A DNA stretch of 64,000 nt from Chryseobacterium edaphi (lineage in GTDB: Bacteria > Bacteroidota > Bacteroidia > Flavobacteriales > Weeksellaceae). The translations under genes were made by a program, and so were the position numbers. The notes under the pieces were generated by a model. It worked only from the letters and a program-made list of their open reading frames with translations, had not been told where the DNA came from and did no database searches. Where the stretch lies: the NCBI RefSeq assembly GCF_025628985.1, contig NZ_JAOTEM010000002.1, positions 496,001-560,000 on the forward strand, read 5' to 3'. Position 1 is the first letter of the stretch. Each line of letters opens with the position of its first letter. Below are positions 17,571-27,007 of this stretch, one piece after another.

Positions 17571-19019
17571 CTATCCTACAGAACCTTCCAAAGAAATCTC
17601 CAGTAATTTCTGAGCTTCAATGGCAAACTCCATTGGTAATTTATTTAAAACTTCTTTACTAAAGCCATTCACGATTAAAGCAATTGCTCTTTCGGTATCG
17701 ATACCTCTCTGGTTACAGTAGAAAATCTGATCTTCACCGATTTTTGAAGTGGTAGCTTCGTGCTCCAGCTGCGCCGAAGGATCTTTAATTTCGATATAAG
17801 GGAAAGTGTGCGCTCCACATTCGTTACCCATCAATAATGAGTCACACTGTGAGAAGTTTCTCGCTCCTTTTGCGGATGGCATTACTTTTACCAATCCTCT
17901 GTATGAGTTTTGAGATTTTCCTGCAGAAATTCCTTTAGAGATAATCGTTGATTTTGTATTCTTTCCGATGTGGATCATCTTTGTACCTGTATCGGCATAT
18001 TGATGATTATTGGTTACTGCGATAGAGTAAAACTCACCGATAGAACCGTCACCTTTTAAGATGCAAGAAGGATATTTCCATGTTACTGCAGAACCTGTTT
18101 CAACCTGCGTCCATGAAATTTTTGCTTTGGTTTCGCACAATCCTCTTTTGGTTACAAAGTTGAAAACTCCACCTTTACCTTCTTCATTTCCAGGATACCA
18201 GTTCTGAACAGTTGAATATTTAATTTCAGCATTATCCAAAGCAATCAATTCAACAACCGCTGCGTGAAGCTGGTTTTCGTCTCTTGACGGAGCGGTACAG
18301 CCTTCAAGATAAGAAACATAACTTCCTTCATCTGCAATTACAAGTGTTCTTTCAAACTGACCTGTTCCAGACTGATTGATTCGGAAATAAGTTGATAATT
18401 CCATCGGACATCTTACGCCTTTTGGAATATAGCAGAAACTTCCGTCAGAAAATACTGCGGAGTTTAATGCTGCATAGAAGTTGTCTCCTCTTGGAACCAC
18501 TTTTCCAAGATATTTTTTTACCAAATCCGGATGATTCTTAATCGCTTCGGAAATTGAACAGAAAATAATTCCTTTTTCTGCTAAAGTGTCCTGAAAAGTT
18601 GTTTTTACAGAAATCGAATCGATAACAATATCAACAGCAACATTTGAAAGCCTCTTCTGTTCTTCAATGTTGATTCCTAATTTGGCAAAAGTTGCCAGTA
18701 ATTCAGGATCCACTTCATCTAAGCTTGCCAGTTCCGGTTTAGCTTTCGGTGCAGCGTAATATTTAATTGCCTGAAAATCCGGTTTTTGATATTTGATGTT
18801 TGCCCATTCAGGCTCTGTCATTTTCAGCCAGATTCTGAAAGATTCCAAACGCCATTCTGTCATCCATTCCGGCTCTTCTTTTTTAGCAGAAATAGCACGG
18901 ACGATGTCTTCGTTTAAGCCTGTCGGGAAATCTTCGTAATCGAGTATCGTTTCCCAGCCGAATTCGTATTTTTTATTTTCTAAATCGACTCTTAAGTCGT
19001 CTTCAGTATATTTACTCAT
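17571..19019 (-). CDS. sufB: Fe-S cluster assembly protein SufB
   Basis: A 482-residue SufB, the scaffold subunit on which the cluster is built with SufC and SufD. Family motifs include [53 protein letters not shown] and the C-terminal [21 protein letters not shown]. The length is normal. It follows sufA by 66 bp and is followed closely by the toxin-antitoxin pair rather than directly by sufC. Confidence 0.97.
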   Translation of the reverse strand: MSKYTEDDLRVDLENKKYEFGWETILDYEDFPTGLNEDIVRAISAKKEEPEWMTEWRLESFRIWLKMTEPEWANIKYQKPDFQAIKYYAAPKAKPELASLDEVDPELLATFAKLGINIEEQKRLSNVAVDIVIDSISVKTTFQDTLAEKGIIFCSISEAIKNHPDLVKKYLGKVVPRGDNFYAALNSAVFSDGSFCYIPKGVRCPMELSTYFRINQSGTGQFERTLVIADEGSYVSYLEGCTAPSRDENQLHAAVVELIALDNAEIKYSTVQNWYPGNEEGKGGVFNFVTKRGLCETKAKISWTQVETGSAVTWKYPSCILKGDGSIGEFYSIAVTNNHQYADTGTKMIHIGKNTKSTIISKGISAGKSQNSYRGLVKVMPSAKGARNFSQCDSLLMGNECGAHTFPYIEIKDPSAQLEHEATTSKIGEDQIFYCNQRGIDTERAIALIVNGFSKEVLNKLPMEFAIEAQKLLEISLEGSVG

Positions 19020-19085
19020 TTTAATAGATTTTAGAAATTAGATTTAAGATTTAGATTGTTCTAAATCAATACTTCCAATGTCTAA

Positions 19086-19415
19086 TTATAAGCTAAAACT
19101 CTCACCACAACCACACGTTCTGGCTGCATTAGGATTGTTAAAAACAAATCCTTTTCCATTCAATCCACCTGAGTATTCGAGGATGGTACCTGCTAAATAA
19201 AGAATAGATTTTTTTTCTACAACAATTTTGATGTTGTTGTCTTCAAAAACCTGATCTGTTTCTGTTTTTTTGTTGTCAAAACCCAAAACATATTCCAAAC
19301 CAGAACAACCTCCGCTCTTTACCCCAACTCTTATATAATCTTCTGCCGGATTAAAACCATCTTCTGTCATCAGTTGAATGGCTTTTTCCTTAGCATGATC
19401 TGAAACTTTTATCAT
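19086..19415 (-). CDS. sufA: A-type Fe-S carrier (SufA/IscA/ErpA family)
   Basis: A 109-residue A-type carrier with the three conserved cysteines: C37 in GGCSGLEY and C101/C103 in TCGCGESF. It receives clusters from the Suf scaffold and passes them to target proteins. It is the first gene of the suf operon. A -7-like box, TATTTTTG on the minus strand at 19444-19451, lies 28 bp before the start. Whether it is SufA or ErpA in function cannot be told from sequence alone. Confidence 0.93.
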   Translation of the reverse strand: MIKVSDHAKEKAIQLMTEDGFNPAEDYIRVGVKSGGCSGLEYVLGFDNKKTETDQVFEDNNIKIVVEKKSILYLAGTILEYSGGLNGKGFVFNNPNAARTCGCGESFSL

Positions 19416-19443
19416 TGTATTTATTTAGAATGATTTAATGGTG

Positions 19444-19451
19444 CAAAAATA
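19444..19451 (-). promoter_or_regulatory. -7 element of the suf operon
   Basis: TATTTTTG on the minus strand fits TAnnTTTG and lies 28 bp upstream of the sufA start. No TTG was found at the expected -33 distance. Confidence 0.45.
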
Positions 19452-19514
19452 CGAACAATAATCAGTATATAAAAATCGTCGTTTTTATTTTATCAATTTT
19501 TATCATCGATGGTT

Positions 19515-19522
19515 TAACTTTG
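19515..19522 (+). promoter_or_regulatory. -7 element for the GLPGLI gene
   Basis: TAACTTTG matches TAnnTTTG and ends 38 bp before the ATG at 19561. No matching TTG was found. Confidence 0.45.
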
Positions 19523-19560
19523 AAGGTAATTTAAAATCAAAACTATAAATCCATTAAAAA

Positions 19561-20400
19561 ATGAAAAAACTAGGCATTTTAGCTGTTGCGCTTTTGGCGC
19601 AGGTTACTTTCGCACAAACCAACAGATTTGTTTATCAGGTGACAATGAAACCTGATGCTTCTAATAAATCAGATATTAAAACTGAGAATGCTTATTTAGA
19701 CATTTCACCAGAGAAATCTATGTTCTATTCTGAAAACAGAATTAAAAGAGATTCTGTAATGCAGGCTAATCGCCAAAGTGGTGGAGCGAGAGGTTTTAAT
19801 AGAGATCAGATGGAAAGTTTGAGAACGAATATCAACTATTCTATTGAGAAAGATAAAAAAAATCAAAAAACACTTTATAAAGATCGTTTAGGAAGAGATC
19901 AATATTCTTATGAAGAAGACCGTCCATTAGATTGGAAAATTTTACCTGAAACTACTAAGATTGGTGAATATAAAGTTCAGAAGGCTGAAACTGATTTTGG
20001 TGGAAGAAAATGGACAGCCTGGTTTACAACAGATTTACCTTATCAAGACGGGCCTTATAAATTTAGCGGACTTCCTGGATTGGTTGTAAAAGCGGAAGAT
20101 AGTAGTGGAGATTATTCTTTTGATTTAATGAAAAATTATAAAATCTCTGACTTTCCTGAGATGACGACATTCGGTAACATCATTAAAGTTAAAAGAACCG
20201 ATTACGTTAAACAACAAGAGAAATTTAAAACAGATCCTATGTCATTTATGAATAGTCAGCGTGGCGGTGGAATTTCTGCTCCAATGAGAATCGGAGGTGG
20301 CGGTGGCGGAAATCAAAATTCCGGAGACATGAGAAAACGAATGGAAGAAAGAGTAAAAGAAGAGACAAAGAAAAACAGCAATCCTATTGAGCTGAAATAA
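19561..20400 (+). CDS. GLPGLI family secreted protein
   Basis: A 279-residue protein with a signal peptide (residues 1-19). The family-defining motif is present as GPYKFSGLPGLVVKAED, with GLPGLV at residues 170-175, preceded by WTAWFTTDLPYQDGP. The C-terminal quarter is low in complexity, rich in Gly, Arg and Asn (GGGGGGNQNSG region), and probably disordered. GLPGLI proteins are common in Bacteroidetes and their function is not known. Confidence 0.88.
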   Translation: MKKLGILAVALLAQVTFAQTNRFVYQVTMKPDASNKSDIKTENAYLDISPEKSMFYSENRIKRDSVMQANRQSGGARGFNRDQMESLRTNINYSIEKDKKNQKTLYKDRLGRDQYSYEEDRPLDWKILPETTKIGEYKVQKAETDFGGRKWTAWFTTDLPYQDGPYKFSGLPGLVVKAEDSSGDYSFDLMKNYKISDFPEMTTFGNIIKVKRTDYVKQQEKFKTDPMSFMNSQRGGGISAPMRIGGGGGGNQNSGDMRKRMEERVKEETKKNSNPIELK

Positions 20401-20440
20401 ATTAAAAAGACCTGAAGAAATTTCTTCAGGTCTTTTTAAT
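20401..20440. terminator. 40-bp perfect palindrome, bidirectional terminator
   Basis: The 20 bases at 20401-20420 are the exact reverse complement of those at 20421-20440, with GACCTGAAGAAA / TTTCTTCAGGTC at the core and A/T tracts at the edges. It fills the whole gap between two convergent genes and should terminate both. Confidence 0.85.
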
Positions 20441-21292
20441 TTATTTTAAAAGTTGATTGAAAGTATCTCCTTGCTTGATATCTCCGGAGTTATAACCTTT
20501 CATAAACCATTCTTTACGTTGTGCCGATGAACCGTGTGTAAAACTTTCCTGATTCACATAGCCTTGTGATCTTTTCTGAATGTTATCATCTCCCACAGCT
20601 TCTGCTGCTTCAACCGCAGACTCTAAATCACCTGGTTCAAGGAATTTCTCTCTTTCATTAGAATATCTTGCCCAAAGTCCTGCATAAAAATCAGCCTGAA
20701 GTTCAGTTGCTACAGATACTTTGTTCATTTCTTCCTCGGAGTATCTTCCACTTCTTCTCAATTGATCAGTTTTATCTAAAGTTCCTAAAAGATTCTGTAC
20801 ATGATGTCCCATTTCGTGAGCCAAAACGTAAGCAATTGTAAACTCTGTCACTTTAGCTCCAAATCTCTCTTGAAGTTCATCAAAGAAACTCATATCCATA
20901 TAAACAGTTTGATCTGCAGGACAATAAAAAGGCCCCATTGCAGATTGTGCAGTTCCGCAACCAGATTGAGTTTGGGTTGTAAATAACACAACTTTTGCAG
21001 GTTGAAATCTCATACCGTTATCAGCAAAAATTTTTGTCCAGGTTTCTTCGTTTTCAGCGGTGATCATTTTAATAAATTCTCCGACTTGCTGCTCGTTTTG
21101 ACTTAACTCTCTTTGTTCAGTCTGAGGTGCAGAACTTCCGCCTGAAGAAAGAATTGCAGAGGGATCTCCACCAAGGAAAAATACAATGGCAGCAATAATA
21201 ATTGTTCCTAATCCACCACCTACAATTGCTCCGCCACCACCGGATCCTCTTCTGTCATCCACGTTACCGCTTCTATCGTCTGTCCATTTCAT
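20441..21292 (-). CDS. Neutral zinc metallopeptidase (YpfJ-like)
   Basis: A 283-residue membrane-anchored protease of the YpfJ/KPN_02809 family. An N-terminal Gly/Arg-rich stretch precedes one membrane helix (about 27-42). The catalytic zinc motif HEMGH is at residues 159-163, with the downstream ELQADFYAG providing the family's Glu/Asp site. Other family signatures are CGTAQSAMGPFYCPAD and the final GDTFNQLL. The substrate is unknown. Confidence 0.92.
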   Translation of the reverse strand: MKWTDDRSGNVDDRRGSGGGGAIVGGGLGTIIIAAIVFFLGGDPSAILSSGGSSAPQTEQRELSQNEQQVGEFIKMITAENEETWTKIFADNGMRFQPAKVVLFTTQTQSGCGTAQSAMGPFYCPADQTVYMDMSFFDELQERFGAKVTEFTIAYVLAHEMGHHVQNLLGTLDKTDQLRRSGRYSEEEMNKVSVATELQADFYAGLWARYSNEREKFLEPGDLESAVEAAEAVGDDNIQKRSQGYVNQESFTHGSSAQRKEWFMKGYNSGDIKQGDTFNQLLK

Positions 21293-21343
21293 AATAAATA
21301 ATTTTACAGGTAAAGTTAAAAATATTCTTTATATAGAAATCAA

Positions 21344-21868
21344 TTAGACTTGAGAATTTCCAAAGCCAATACTTTCTTTTTTGTCAGAAAGGCTTCTTTT
21401 GAAATTAATCATGCTTAATGCTGTTACAGCCGCTTCTACACCTTTATTTCCTAAATCACCACCGCTTCTTGCGATAGATTGCTCTTTAGAATCGTCTGTC
21501 AGAACACAGAAAATAGTTGGAGTGTCGGTTAATATGTTACAGTCCTTAATTCCTTGTGCGACAGCATCACACACAAAATCAAAATGCGGAGTTTCGCCTC
21601 TGATGACGCATCCGATTGCGATTACTGCATCAAATTTACGCTCTTTGCAAAGCTGCATACTTGCATAATTCAATTCAAAAGCTCCCGGAACGGAAAATAA
21701 TCTGATGTTTTCAGATTTTACGCCTTCTTTTTCAAGAATTTCTAGAGCTGCATCACGTAGATTATAAGTTACAAAGTCATTCCACTCAGAAAAAACAATG
21801 CCGATAGAAAAATCCTCGGCATTATTTATATGAAGTGGCTTGTAATCTGAAAGATTAACTGTTGCCAT
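21344..21868 (-). CDS. ribH: 6,7-dimethyl-8-ribityllumazine synthase
   Basis: A 174-residue lumazine synthase, the penultimate enzyme of riboflavin synthesis. Recognisable sites are FSEWND, VPGAFELNYA, AIGCVIRGETPHFDFVC with its catalytic His, and GVLTDD-like CVLTDDSKEQSIARSGG. It starts 4 bp after the stop of the upstream TPR membrane protein and shares its transcript. The N-terminal LSDYKPLHINNAED is a short extension. Confidence 0.95.
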   Translation of the reverse strand: MATVNLSDYKPLHINNAEDFSIGIVFSEWNDFVTYNLRDAALEILEKEGVKSENIRLFSVPGAFELNYASMQLCKERKFDAVIAIGCVIRGETPHFDFVCDAVAQGIKDCNILTDTPTIFCVLTDDSKEQSIARSGGDLGNKGVEAAVTALSMINFKRSLSDKKESIGFGNSQV

Positions 21869-21872
21869 GTGT

Positions 21873-22580
21873 TTAGTAATATTTAGTCATTTCAATATAA
21901 GAATCAGACATTCCGTTGTCGTAGTCCTGATATTTTTCGTCAATTGCTGCAAAATATTTTTTAGCTTCTGCATTTTTCTTCATTCCTAAAGCTACGATTC
22001 CTGCTTTTCTAGTGAAATAGTAAGTCGTGTAAGGATCGTCTGAAGCTGAAGCTGCTTTGTCTAATAACGATAAAGCTTCATCATTTTTGTTAAGTCCAGA
22101 TTTTGCATCAGCCATTGCGCCATATTTCATAGCCATCAATGTTTTGTTGTCTGAAGAAAATTTATCTAAAAGATCGTAAGCTTCCTGGAATTTTCCTTCT
22201 TTAAATTTCAATAAACCTGCATTGTAAGCAGAAAGTTTACCGATTTTAGTTGAAGAATATTCGTTGTAAGTTCCTAAGTAACCCGGATTAGCAGCCGATT
22301 TTCCACCTAAAGCTTCTTTATCTTTTCCTTCGGTAAGGTTTTTTTGTGCAGCTAAATATGTTTTTACAGCTTCAGCATTCTTTGGAGCTACCACAAATTG
22401 CTGGTATCCGAAAAAGCCTAAAACTCCCAAAACTAAAACTCCAAAAGCGATGCTTAATGGTTTTTGATATTTTTCCAGGAATCTTTCTGTGTTTAAAGCC
22501 TCTCTGTCAAGATCTTTAAAAAATTCCACTGTTTCTTTACCTTCTTGCTCATTTGGAGCATTCTTACCCAATTTTGCCAT
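21873..22580 (-). CDS. TPR-containing membrane protein (YfgM-like architecture)
   Basis: A 235-residue protein with a charged cytoplasmic N-terminus, a single membrane helix (about residues 43-65, ending YQQFVVAPKNAEA) and a periplasmic-side TPR region (about 100-230, with AYNAGLLKFKEGKFQEAYDLLDKF). This matches the YfgM/TPR_21 layout, in which the protein assists the Sec machinery; that role is inference. It is the first gene of the ribH transcript and has a well-formed promoter. Confidence 0.8.
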   Translation of the reverse strand: MAKLGKNAPNEQEGKETVEFFKDLDREALNTERFLEKYQKPLSIAFGVLVLGVLGFFGYQQFVVAPKNAEAVKTYLAAQKNLTEGKDKEALGGKSAANPGYLGTYNEYSSTKIGKLSAYNAGLLKFKEGKFQEAYDLLDKFSSDNKTLMAMKYGAMADAKSGLNKNDEALSLLDKAASASDDPYTTYYFTRKAGIVALGMKKNAEAKKYFAAIDEKYQDYDNGMSDSYIEMTKYY

Positions 22581-22602
22581 AAATTCTTAAAAAATTGAAC
22601 TG

Positions 22603-22632
22603 CAAATTTAATTGTTTCTGAGTGATTTACAA
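22603..22632 (-). promoter_or_regulatory. Promoter of the TPR-ribH operon
   Basis: On the minus strand a TTG (22630-22632), 19 bp, then TAAATTTG (22603-22610). The -7 box lies 23 bp before the ATG of the TPR gene. Confidence 0.7.
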
Positions 22633-22726
22633 AATACTTTGCAGGTATTATTAAATGAATTGTAAATTCTTTATTTTTCCATCAATTTTTTTATGATTTA
22701 AATAAAAGAATTAATGATTTTAAATC

Positions 22727-23263
22727 TTAGTATTCTAAAGTATGATAAATTTCCGCATCAAATTTCTTGAGCTTTTCTTTGCCATTTAAATCTTTTAAAC
22801 CAATCAAAAAACTAAACTGAACAATTTCTGCTCCTTGTTTTTCAACCAATTTTGCTGCAGCTTCTGTAGTTCCGCCTGTTGCTAAAAGATCATCATGTAT
22901 TAAGATTTTCTGACCTTTTTTAATTTGACCTTCACGGGTTTCAATTTCTGCGCTTCCATATTCCAAATCGTATTTTTCTGAAATGACAGGTGGTGGAAGT
23001 TTTCCTTTTTTTCTGATTAAAATAAATGGAACATCCAAAGCAACAGCGATAGCAATTCCGAAAAGATAACCACGGCTTTCAATTCCACAAACCGCATCTA
23101 CTTTTCCTTTGCTGAATTTTACCAGATCTTCAATAACTTCTACATACAGTTTTGGATCTAAAAAAATCGGAGAAATATCTTTAAACTGAATTCCGGGAAT
23201 CGGAAAGTCAGCTATATTTTCTATGGTTTCGTTGAGTTTTCTGATCAGTTCCTGTGAAGCCAT
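22727..23263 (-). CDS. apt: Adenine phosphoribosyltransferase
   Basis: A 178-residue purine salvage enzyme that makes AMP from adenine and PRPP. The PRPP-binding motif ILIHDDLLATGGTTEAA and the flexible-loop RKKGKLPPPVISEKYDLEYG identify it, and GIESRGYLFG is the substrate-side motif. It starts 3 bp after the stop of the upstream lipoprotein gene, so the two are probably co-transcribed. Confidence 0.96.
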   Translation of the reverse strand: MASQELIRKLNETIENIADFPIPGIQFKDISPIFLDPKLYVEVIEDLVKFSKGKVDAVCGIESRGYLFGIAIAVALDVPFILIRKKGKLPPPVISEKYDLEYGSAEIETREGQIKKGQKILIHDDLLATGGTTEAAAKLVEKQGAEIVQFSFLIGLKDLNGKEKLKKFDAEIYHTLEY

Positions 23264-23266
23264 CGA

Positions 23267-24463
23267 TTATGGATTTATCTTATAGCTTGAAATTTTCCAT
23301 TCACCGTTGACACTTTTCAGTCCGAAAGTCGCTTTTAGAGAAGTTGTCCTTCCGTTCTTATCCGTCACGTCGTATGTTGCATTTACGCTTGCAGCATTTG
23401 GATTTGTAGCATTGGTCGTAATGTTTTTAACACTTACATTTTTGACAGCTCCAAAACCAGAAGTCGGGTTTGAAAATGACTCATAACTTCCCCAACTTGG
23501 ATTGCTAGAAGAATCAAATGCAGCCTTTAAATTTTGTGAGCTAACGTTATTTAAAAATTTGCTTACTGTACTTTTAGGATCAGCCGTTGGCTGCTTTGGT
23601 TGAGTCGGAGTTGTTGTAGCATTCGGATCTGTGACAGTTCCCGTAGTTGTCCCTGTAGGATTATTTGGATCAATTACCGCATTCGGATCCTGAACCACCA
23701 TTGTAGAATCTGTTTTAGGAACTTCAGGTACTTTCAAAGCGGAAGGATTTACATCCAAACCAATTTTAGACATTTTGAAAGTTTTTGCTGTAGTTTTTAC
23801 AGAAACTGTGATGTCAATTTTGTTGTCAACAATTTTTGATGCTAATAAAGAAGAAAATTTAAGGTTAAATCCTCTGAAATTATTATCCTGCATCAAATTT
23901 TTCGCGGTTGAAAGTTTTACACCATTACTGAAAACCTCTAAAGTTGTTTCTAAACCTGCACCCGTAAAAGCAATTGGTTTTCCTGCATTGTCAACCAATC
24001 TCGGAATGATCTGCATCGAAGTTGCGCCATATCCTGCATCTCCGGTTAACTGTGTTGCTATGCTTAAAGAGCTTGCGCGTACATCGTTGGGATCGCTTTC
24101 TTTTGCAGTTTCATCACCGAAGATATTCATTTCTCCTAAAGATGGTGGAGCAGTACTTGCCCATTCAATACCATTTTTCTGTGCAACCTGATCTGCCAAT
24201 GATAAAATTTCCGGAACTTTTTTTCCGTTGATTAACTGTCCGAGAGCTTTCAGTTCATTGACGTCACCTTCGGCTTCTACACCAAAAGTTTTTAAAATAT
24301 ATAACGCTTCATTAAATTTGATCTGCTCAATAGTTGTAAGACTTGAGGCCATATCATTGATGCTCGTCTGCAAAGTCTGGGTACTTGTAGCATCAACATG
24401 ATCTTTCTTACAAGCTGTAAAAAGAAGTAAACTAAAAATAAGTAGAAAACTTAGCTTTTTCAT
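23267..24463 (-). CDS. Two-domain lipoprotein
   Basis: A 398-residue lipoprotein (lipobox FTAC, C18). The N-terminal part (about 25-90, with SLTTIEQIKFNEALYIL) resembles the small lipoprotein family I know as DUF6694; a beta-rich middle follows. A Pro/Thr/Asp linker at about 245-300 then leads to a C-terminal domain of about 100 residues (STVSKFLNNVSSQNLKAAFD to GEWKISSYKINP) that looks like an NTF2/DUF4878-type cone fold. No catalytic motif is seen. A -7 box candidate (TAAATTTG on the minus strand, 24481-24488) lies 17 bp upstream. Confidence 0.75.
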   Translation of the reverse strand: MKKLSFLLIFSLLLFTACKKDHVDATSTQTLQTSINDMASSLTTIEQIKFNEALYILKTFGVEAEGDVNELKALGQLINGKKVPEILSLADQVAQKNGIEWASTAPPSLGEMNIFGDETAKESDPNDVRASSLSIATQLTGDAGYGATSMQIIPRLVDNAGKPIAFTGAGLETTLEVFSNGVKLSTAKNLMQDNNFRGFNLKFSSLLASKIVDNKIDITVSVKTTAKTFKMSKIGLDVNPSALKVPEVPKTDSTMVVQDPNAVIDPNNPTGTTTGTVTDPNATTTPTQPKQPTADPKSTVSKFLNNVSSQNLKAAFDSSSNPSWGSYESFSNPTSGFGAVKNVSVKNITTNATNPNAASVNATYDVTDKNGRTTSLKATFGLKSVNGEWKISSYKINP

Positions 24464-24514
24464 TTGTTTATGGTTTGATGCAAATTTAGTAAAACCTTTA
24501 TTAATACTGATTTT

Positions 24515-25534
24515 TTATTTTTTGTTTTCTTTTTCCTTTAAATCTTCTTTGAAGAACGAACTGAAAATGGTCTGCATATTCGGGAAAGCAGAGTCTTGCC
24601 AATAGTTGGTTTTGTAGTTGCTAATGTCTTTGTTTAATTTAACTTTTCCTTCCACATCATTGTCGTCACTGAAATCTAATTCTGTAGGATAAAAATTTTT
24701 GTAAGAGATAATTTGATTATAATCCGGTTCGCTCTTATGTTTAAATTTAACGTAACCAATCTCGTTTGATTCTAGGAAATCTCTCAAAGTTTTTTTTGAG
24801 CCTTTTTCATAAGAGTGGTTAATTAAAGCTTTTATATCATACAGTCTGTAACCAAATATTGCCATTTCTTTTTCCTGTAAAGCGCTTCCGCTGATTTCTA
24901 TTTCGTCTTTTGTATTTCCTTTAAGCTCTTTTATGGTTGCTTTTCTACTTTTAAACTCATCGATATTTCCGACGTCTTTCAAAGGTGGCAGATCTAAAAA
25001 CGTATTATAATCTAAAGATCCTGTCTGTTTTCTGTTGGTAGAAGGGTTTTCAAGTCTGAAGATTCTATATTGCTCTATGTTTGCACTTTTTACCTTTTTA
25101 GTTTTATTATCGAAAACATAAGTAGCTATGCCGTCAACGTAACAATTTAGTTTACCATTTACCGTTACGTAAGCATTAAAGTTTCCTTTTATCAAGGCGT
25201 ATTTTGCCGGTTTATTGTTTTTGATGACAACAGCCTCAATGTCTTTTACTCTGTCGTTTAATTTAACAACATCTTTATCTAATTCTGCATAAGAAAATGT
25301 TCCGAGTGATAAATTTTCATATACCAGTTGAAATTTTTCTTGGGAAGGAGTCAAAGTTTTTCTTTCTATTTTTCCATCGATATCGGAATACGCAACGATG
25401 CTCCCATCTTTTCCAAACACTGAAACTTTTGGAAGAGGCTGATTTGTTTTTTCAGAAAGAAAAGTTGTGGATTGTGCATTGAAAAAGTTTAGTAACAGTA
25501 CAAAGAAAAGCGAGAGCAATTGAGTTTTTTTCAT
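24515..25534 (-). CDS. Secreted protein with carboxypeptidase-regulatory-like N-terminus
   Basis: A 339-residue protein with a signal peptide (residues 1-20, LLNFFNAQ). Residues about 22-75 (TTFLSEKTNQPLPKVSVFGKDG then IVAYSDIDGKIER) look like a CarboxypepD_reg/Ig-like domain of the kind found at the start of Bacteroidetes surface proteins. The rest is charged alpha/beta sequence that I cannot assign. It ends with a Lys/Glu-rich tail. It is on the same strand as the following lipoprotein and apt genes. Confidence 0.7.
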   Translation of the reverse strand: MKKTQLLSLFFVLLLNFFNAQSTTFLSEKTNQPLPKVSVFGKDGSIVAYSDIDGKIERKTLTPSQEKFQLVYENLSLGTFSYAELDKDVVKLNDRVKDIEAVVIKNNKPAKYALIKGNFNAYVTVNGKLNCYVDGIATYVFDNKTKKVKSANIEQYRIFRLENPSTNRKQTGSLDYNTFLDLPPLKDVGNIDEFKSRKATIKELKGNTKDEIEISGSALQEKEMAIFGYRLYDIKALINHSYEKGSKKTLRDFLESNEIGYVKFKHKSEPDYNQIISYKNFYPTELDFSDDNDVEGKVKLNKDISNYKTNYWQDSAFPNMQTIFSSFFKEDLKEKENKK

Positions 25535-25612
25535 GGTTTATAATTTAAGTTAAAAGTCTAATCTATTTATAAAGACAACTTAATTTTGAAAAGGTTGCCT
25601 TAAAAGACAAAA

Positions 25613-25643
25613 AAAAGACTGATTTATAATAAATCAGTCTTTT
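25613..25643 (-). terminator. Terminator of the alternative complex III operon
   Basis: AAAAGACTGATTTA-TAA-TAAATCAGTCTTTT is a 14-bp perfect stem followed by a T run on the minus strand, 24 bp beyond the actF stop. Confidence 0.85.
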
Positions 25644-25667
25644 AAAGTTTTATTTTGTTACAAGCCC

Positions 25668-26999
25668 TTAGAAAGGATACTCATAAATTTCAGATTCGTG
25701 AAGGAAAGGGTTTCCTGTCGGAATTAGTTTCAATTTAGCTAATGCAGACATTACTGTGAAGATAAATAATCCTACTACAAATAATACAGCACCTAATACT
25801 AATAAAAGTACTTCAGGAGTATTCCAGAATGGACCAACTGTTCCCGGCATTACCATATTGAAGTAATCTAAAAGGTGACCTAAGATTACAACAATTGCCA
25901 TAGTAGTAACCACTTTGTAATTTCTCTTGATACTTGAACTTACCAAAACCAATAAAGGTAATAAGAAGTTGATGATCAACATTGGTAAGAATGTAACTCC
26001 GTAGTGTTGGAATCTTCCGAAGAAGTAATTTACCTCTTCCGGTACGTTTGCATACCAATATAACATAAACTGAGCAAACCATGTGTACGTCCAAAGCATA
26101 CTTGTAGCGAAAAGGAAAACTCCTAAATCATGCAAGTGGTTGTCATTGAACTGCGGCAAGAATCCGTTTTTCTTAAGATAAACACTAAGTAAAATAATTA
26201 CAGCGATACCACTTGAAAGACAACTAACCATTGAATACCAGATGTACATTGTAGAATACCAGTGAGGGTCAATAGACATCAACCAATCCCATGCCCAAGC
26301 TGCAGATGCAAACCCGAAGAATGCAATATATCCTACTGCCCATCTGTAAAGGAACTGATACTCAACCAAAGATTTTGTATCATCTACTTTTTTAGATTGA
26401 GCTTTCAATTTCCAAGCGAAGAAAGATGCTCCGATTACATAGATCAAAGTTCTGATTGCATAGAAAGGAATATTTAAGAATCTTTTCTTTTCAAATAAGA
26501 TCACATCGAAATGAGCAGAATTTGGATCTGTCAAATCCGGATCCATCCAGTGGAATAGGTGACCTTGGTGAAAGATATTTAATAACATTAATATTACTAA
26601 AATTGCTCCACCGTAAGGAATATAAGAAGCAATAGCTTCCATTACTCTTGTAATAATAATTGGCCATCCTGCGTGAGCTGCGTGCTGAATACAGTAGAAA
26701 AACAATACCGCACAACTTACTCCGAAAAAGAATACTGCTACAAAATGAATTGCTGCTAAAGGTTGGTTGTGAACCTGCATTGTAGCATGTTCAAGATGTG
26801 AAGCATGATCCTGAGGTCCAATCATCTCACTAGAGTGAGTAGGTGCGTCGTGACCTGAAGAATGAACTGCCTCCATCATATGCTCTATTTTTTCTGCAGT
26901 TAATCCGTGATTAAGGAAATAACCGATTCCAAATAGAACTAAACCTACAACAAGAAGTATGATAGAAGTTGATTTTAATTTTGGTGAAAAACTATACAT
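25668..26999 (-). CDS. actF: Alternative complex III subunit ActF
   Basis: A 443-residue polytopic membrane protein with about ten helices, the quinone-side subunit related to NrfD/ActC but shorter. It shows an N-terminal helix, a His-rich extramembrane stretch (about residues 35-75), and then the helix bundle with WAWDWLMSIDPHWYSTMYIWYS and FGRFQHYGVTFLPM, which are ActF signatures. ACIII passes electrons from menaquinol to cytochrome c or a terminal oxidase. It closes the actABCDEF operon. Confidence 0.93.
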   Translation of the reverse strand: MYSFSPKLKSTSIILLVVGLVLFGIGYFLNHGLTAEKIEHMMEAVHSSGHDAPTHSSEMIGPQDHASHLEHATMQVHNQPLAAIHFVAVFFFGVSCAVLFFYCIQHAAHAGWPIIITRVMEAIASYIPYGGAILVILMLLNIFHQGHLFHWMDPDLTDPNSAHFDVILFEKKRFLNIPFYAIRTLIYVIGASFFAWKLKAQSKKVDDTKSLVEYQFLYRWAVGYIAFFGFASAAWAWDWLMSIDPHWYSTMYIWYSMVSCLSSGIAVIILLSVYLKKNGFLPQFNDNHLHDLGVFLFATSMLWTYTWFAQFMLYWYANVPEEVNYFFGRFQHYGVTFLPMLIINFLLPLLVLVSSSIKRNYKVVTTMAIVVILGHLLDYFNMVMPGTVGPFWNTPEVLLLVLGAVLFVVGLFIFTVMSALAKLKLIPTGNPFLHESEIYEYPF

Positions 27000-27007
27000 T
27001 TCTTTTC

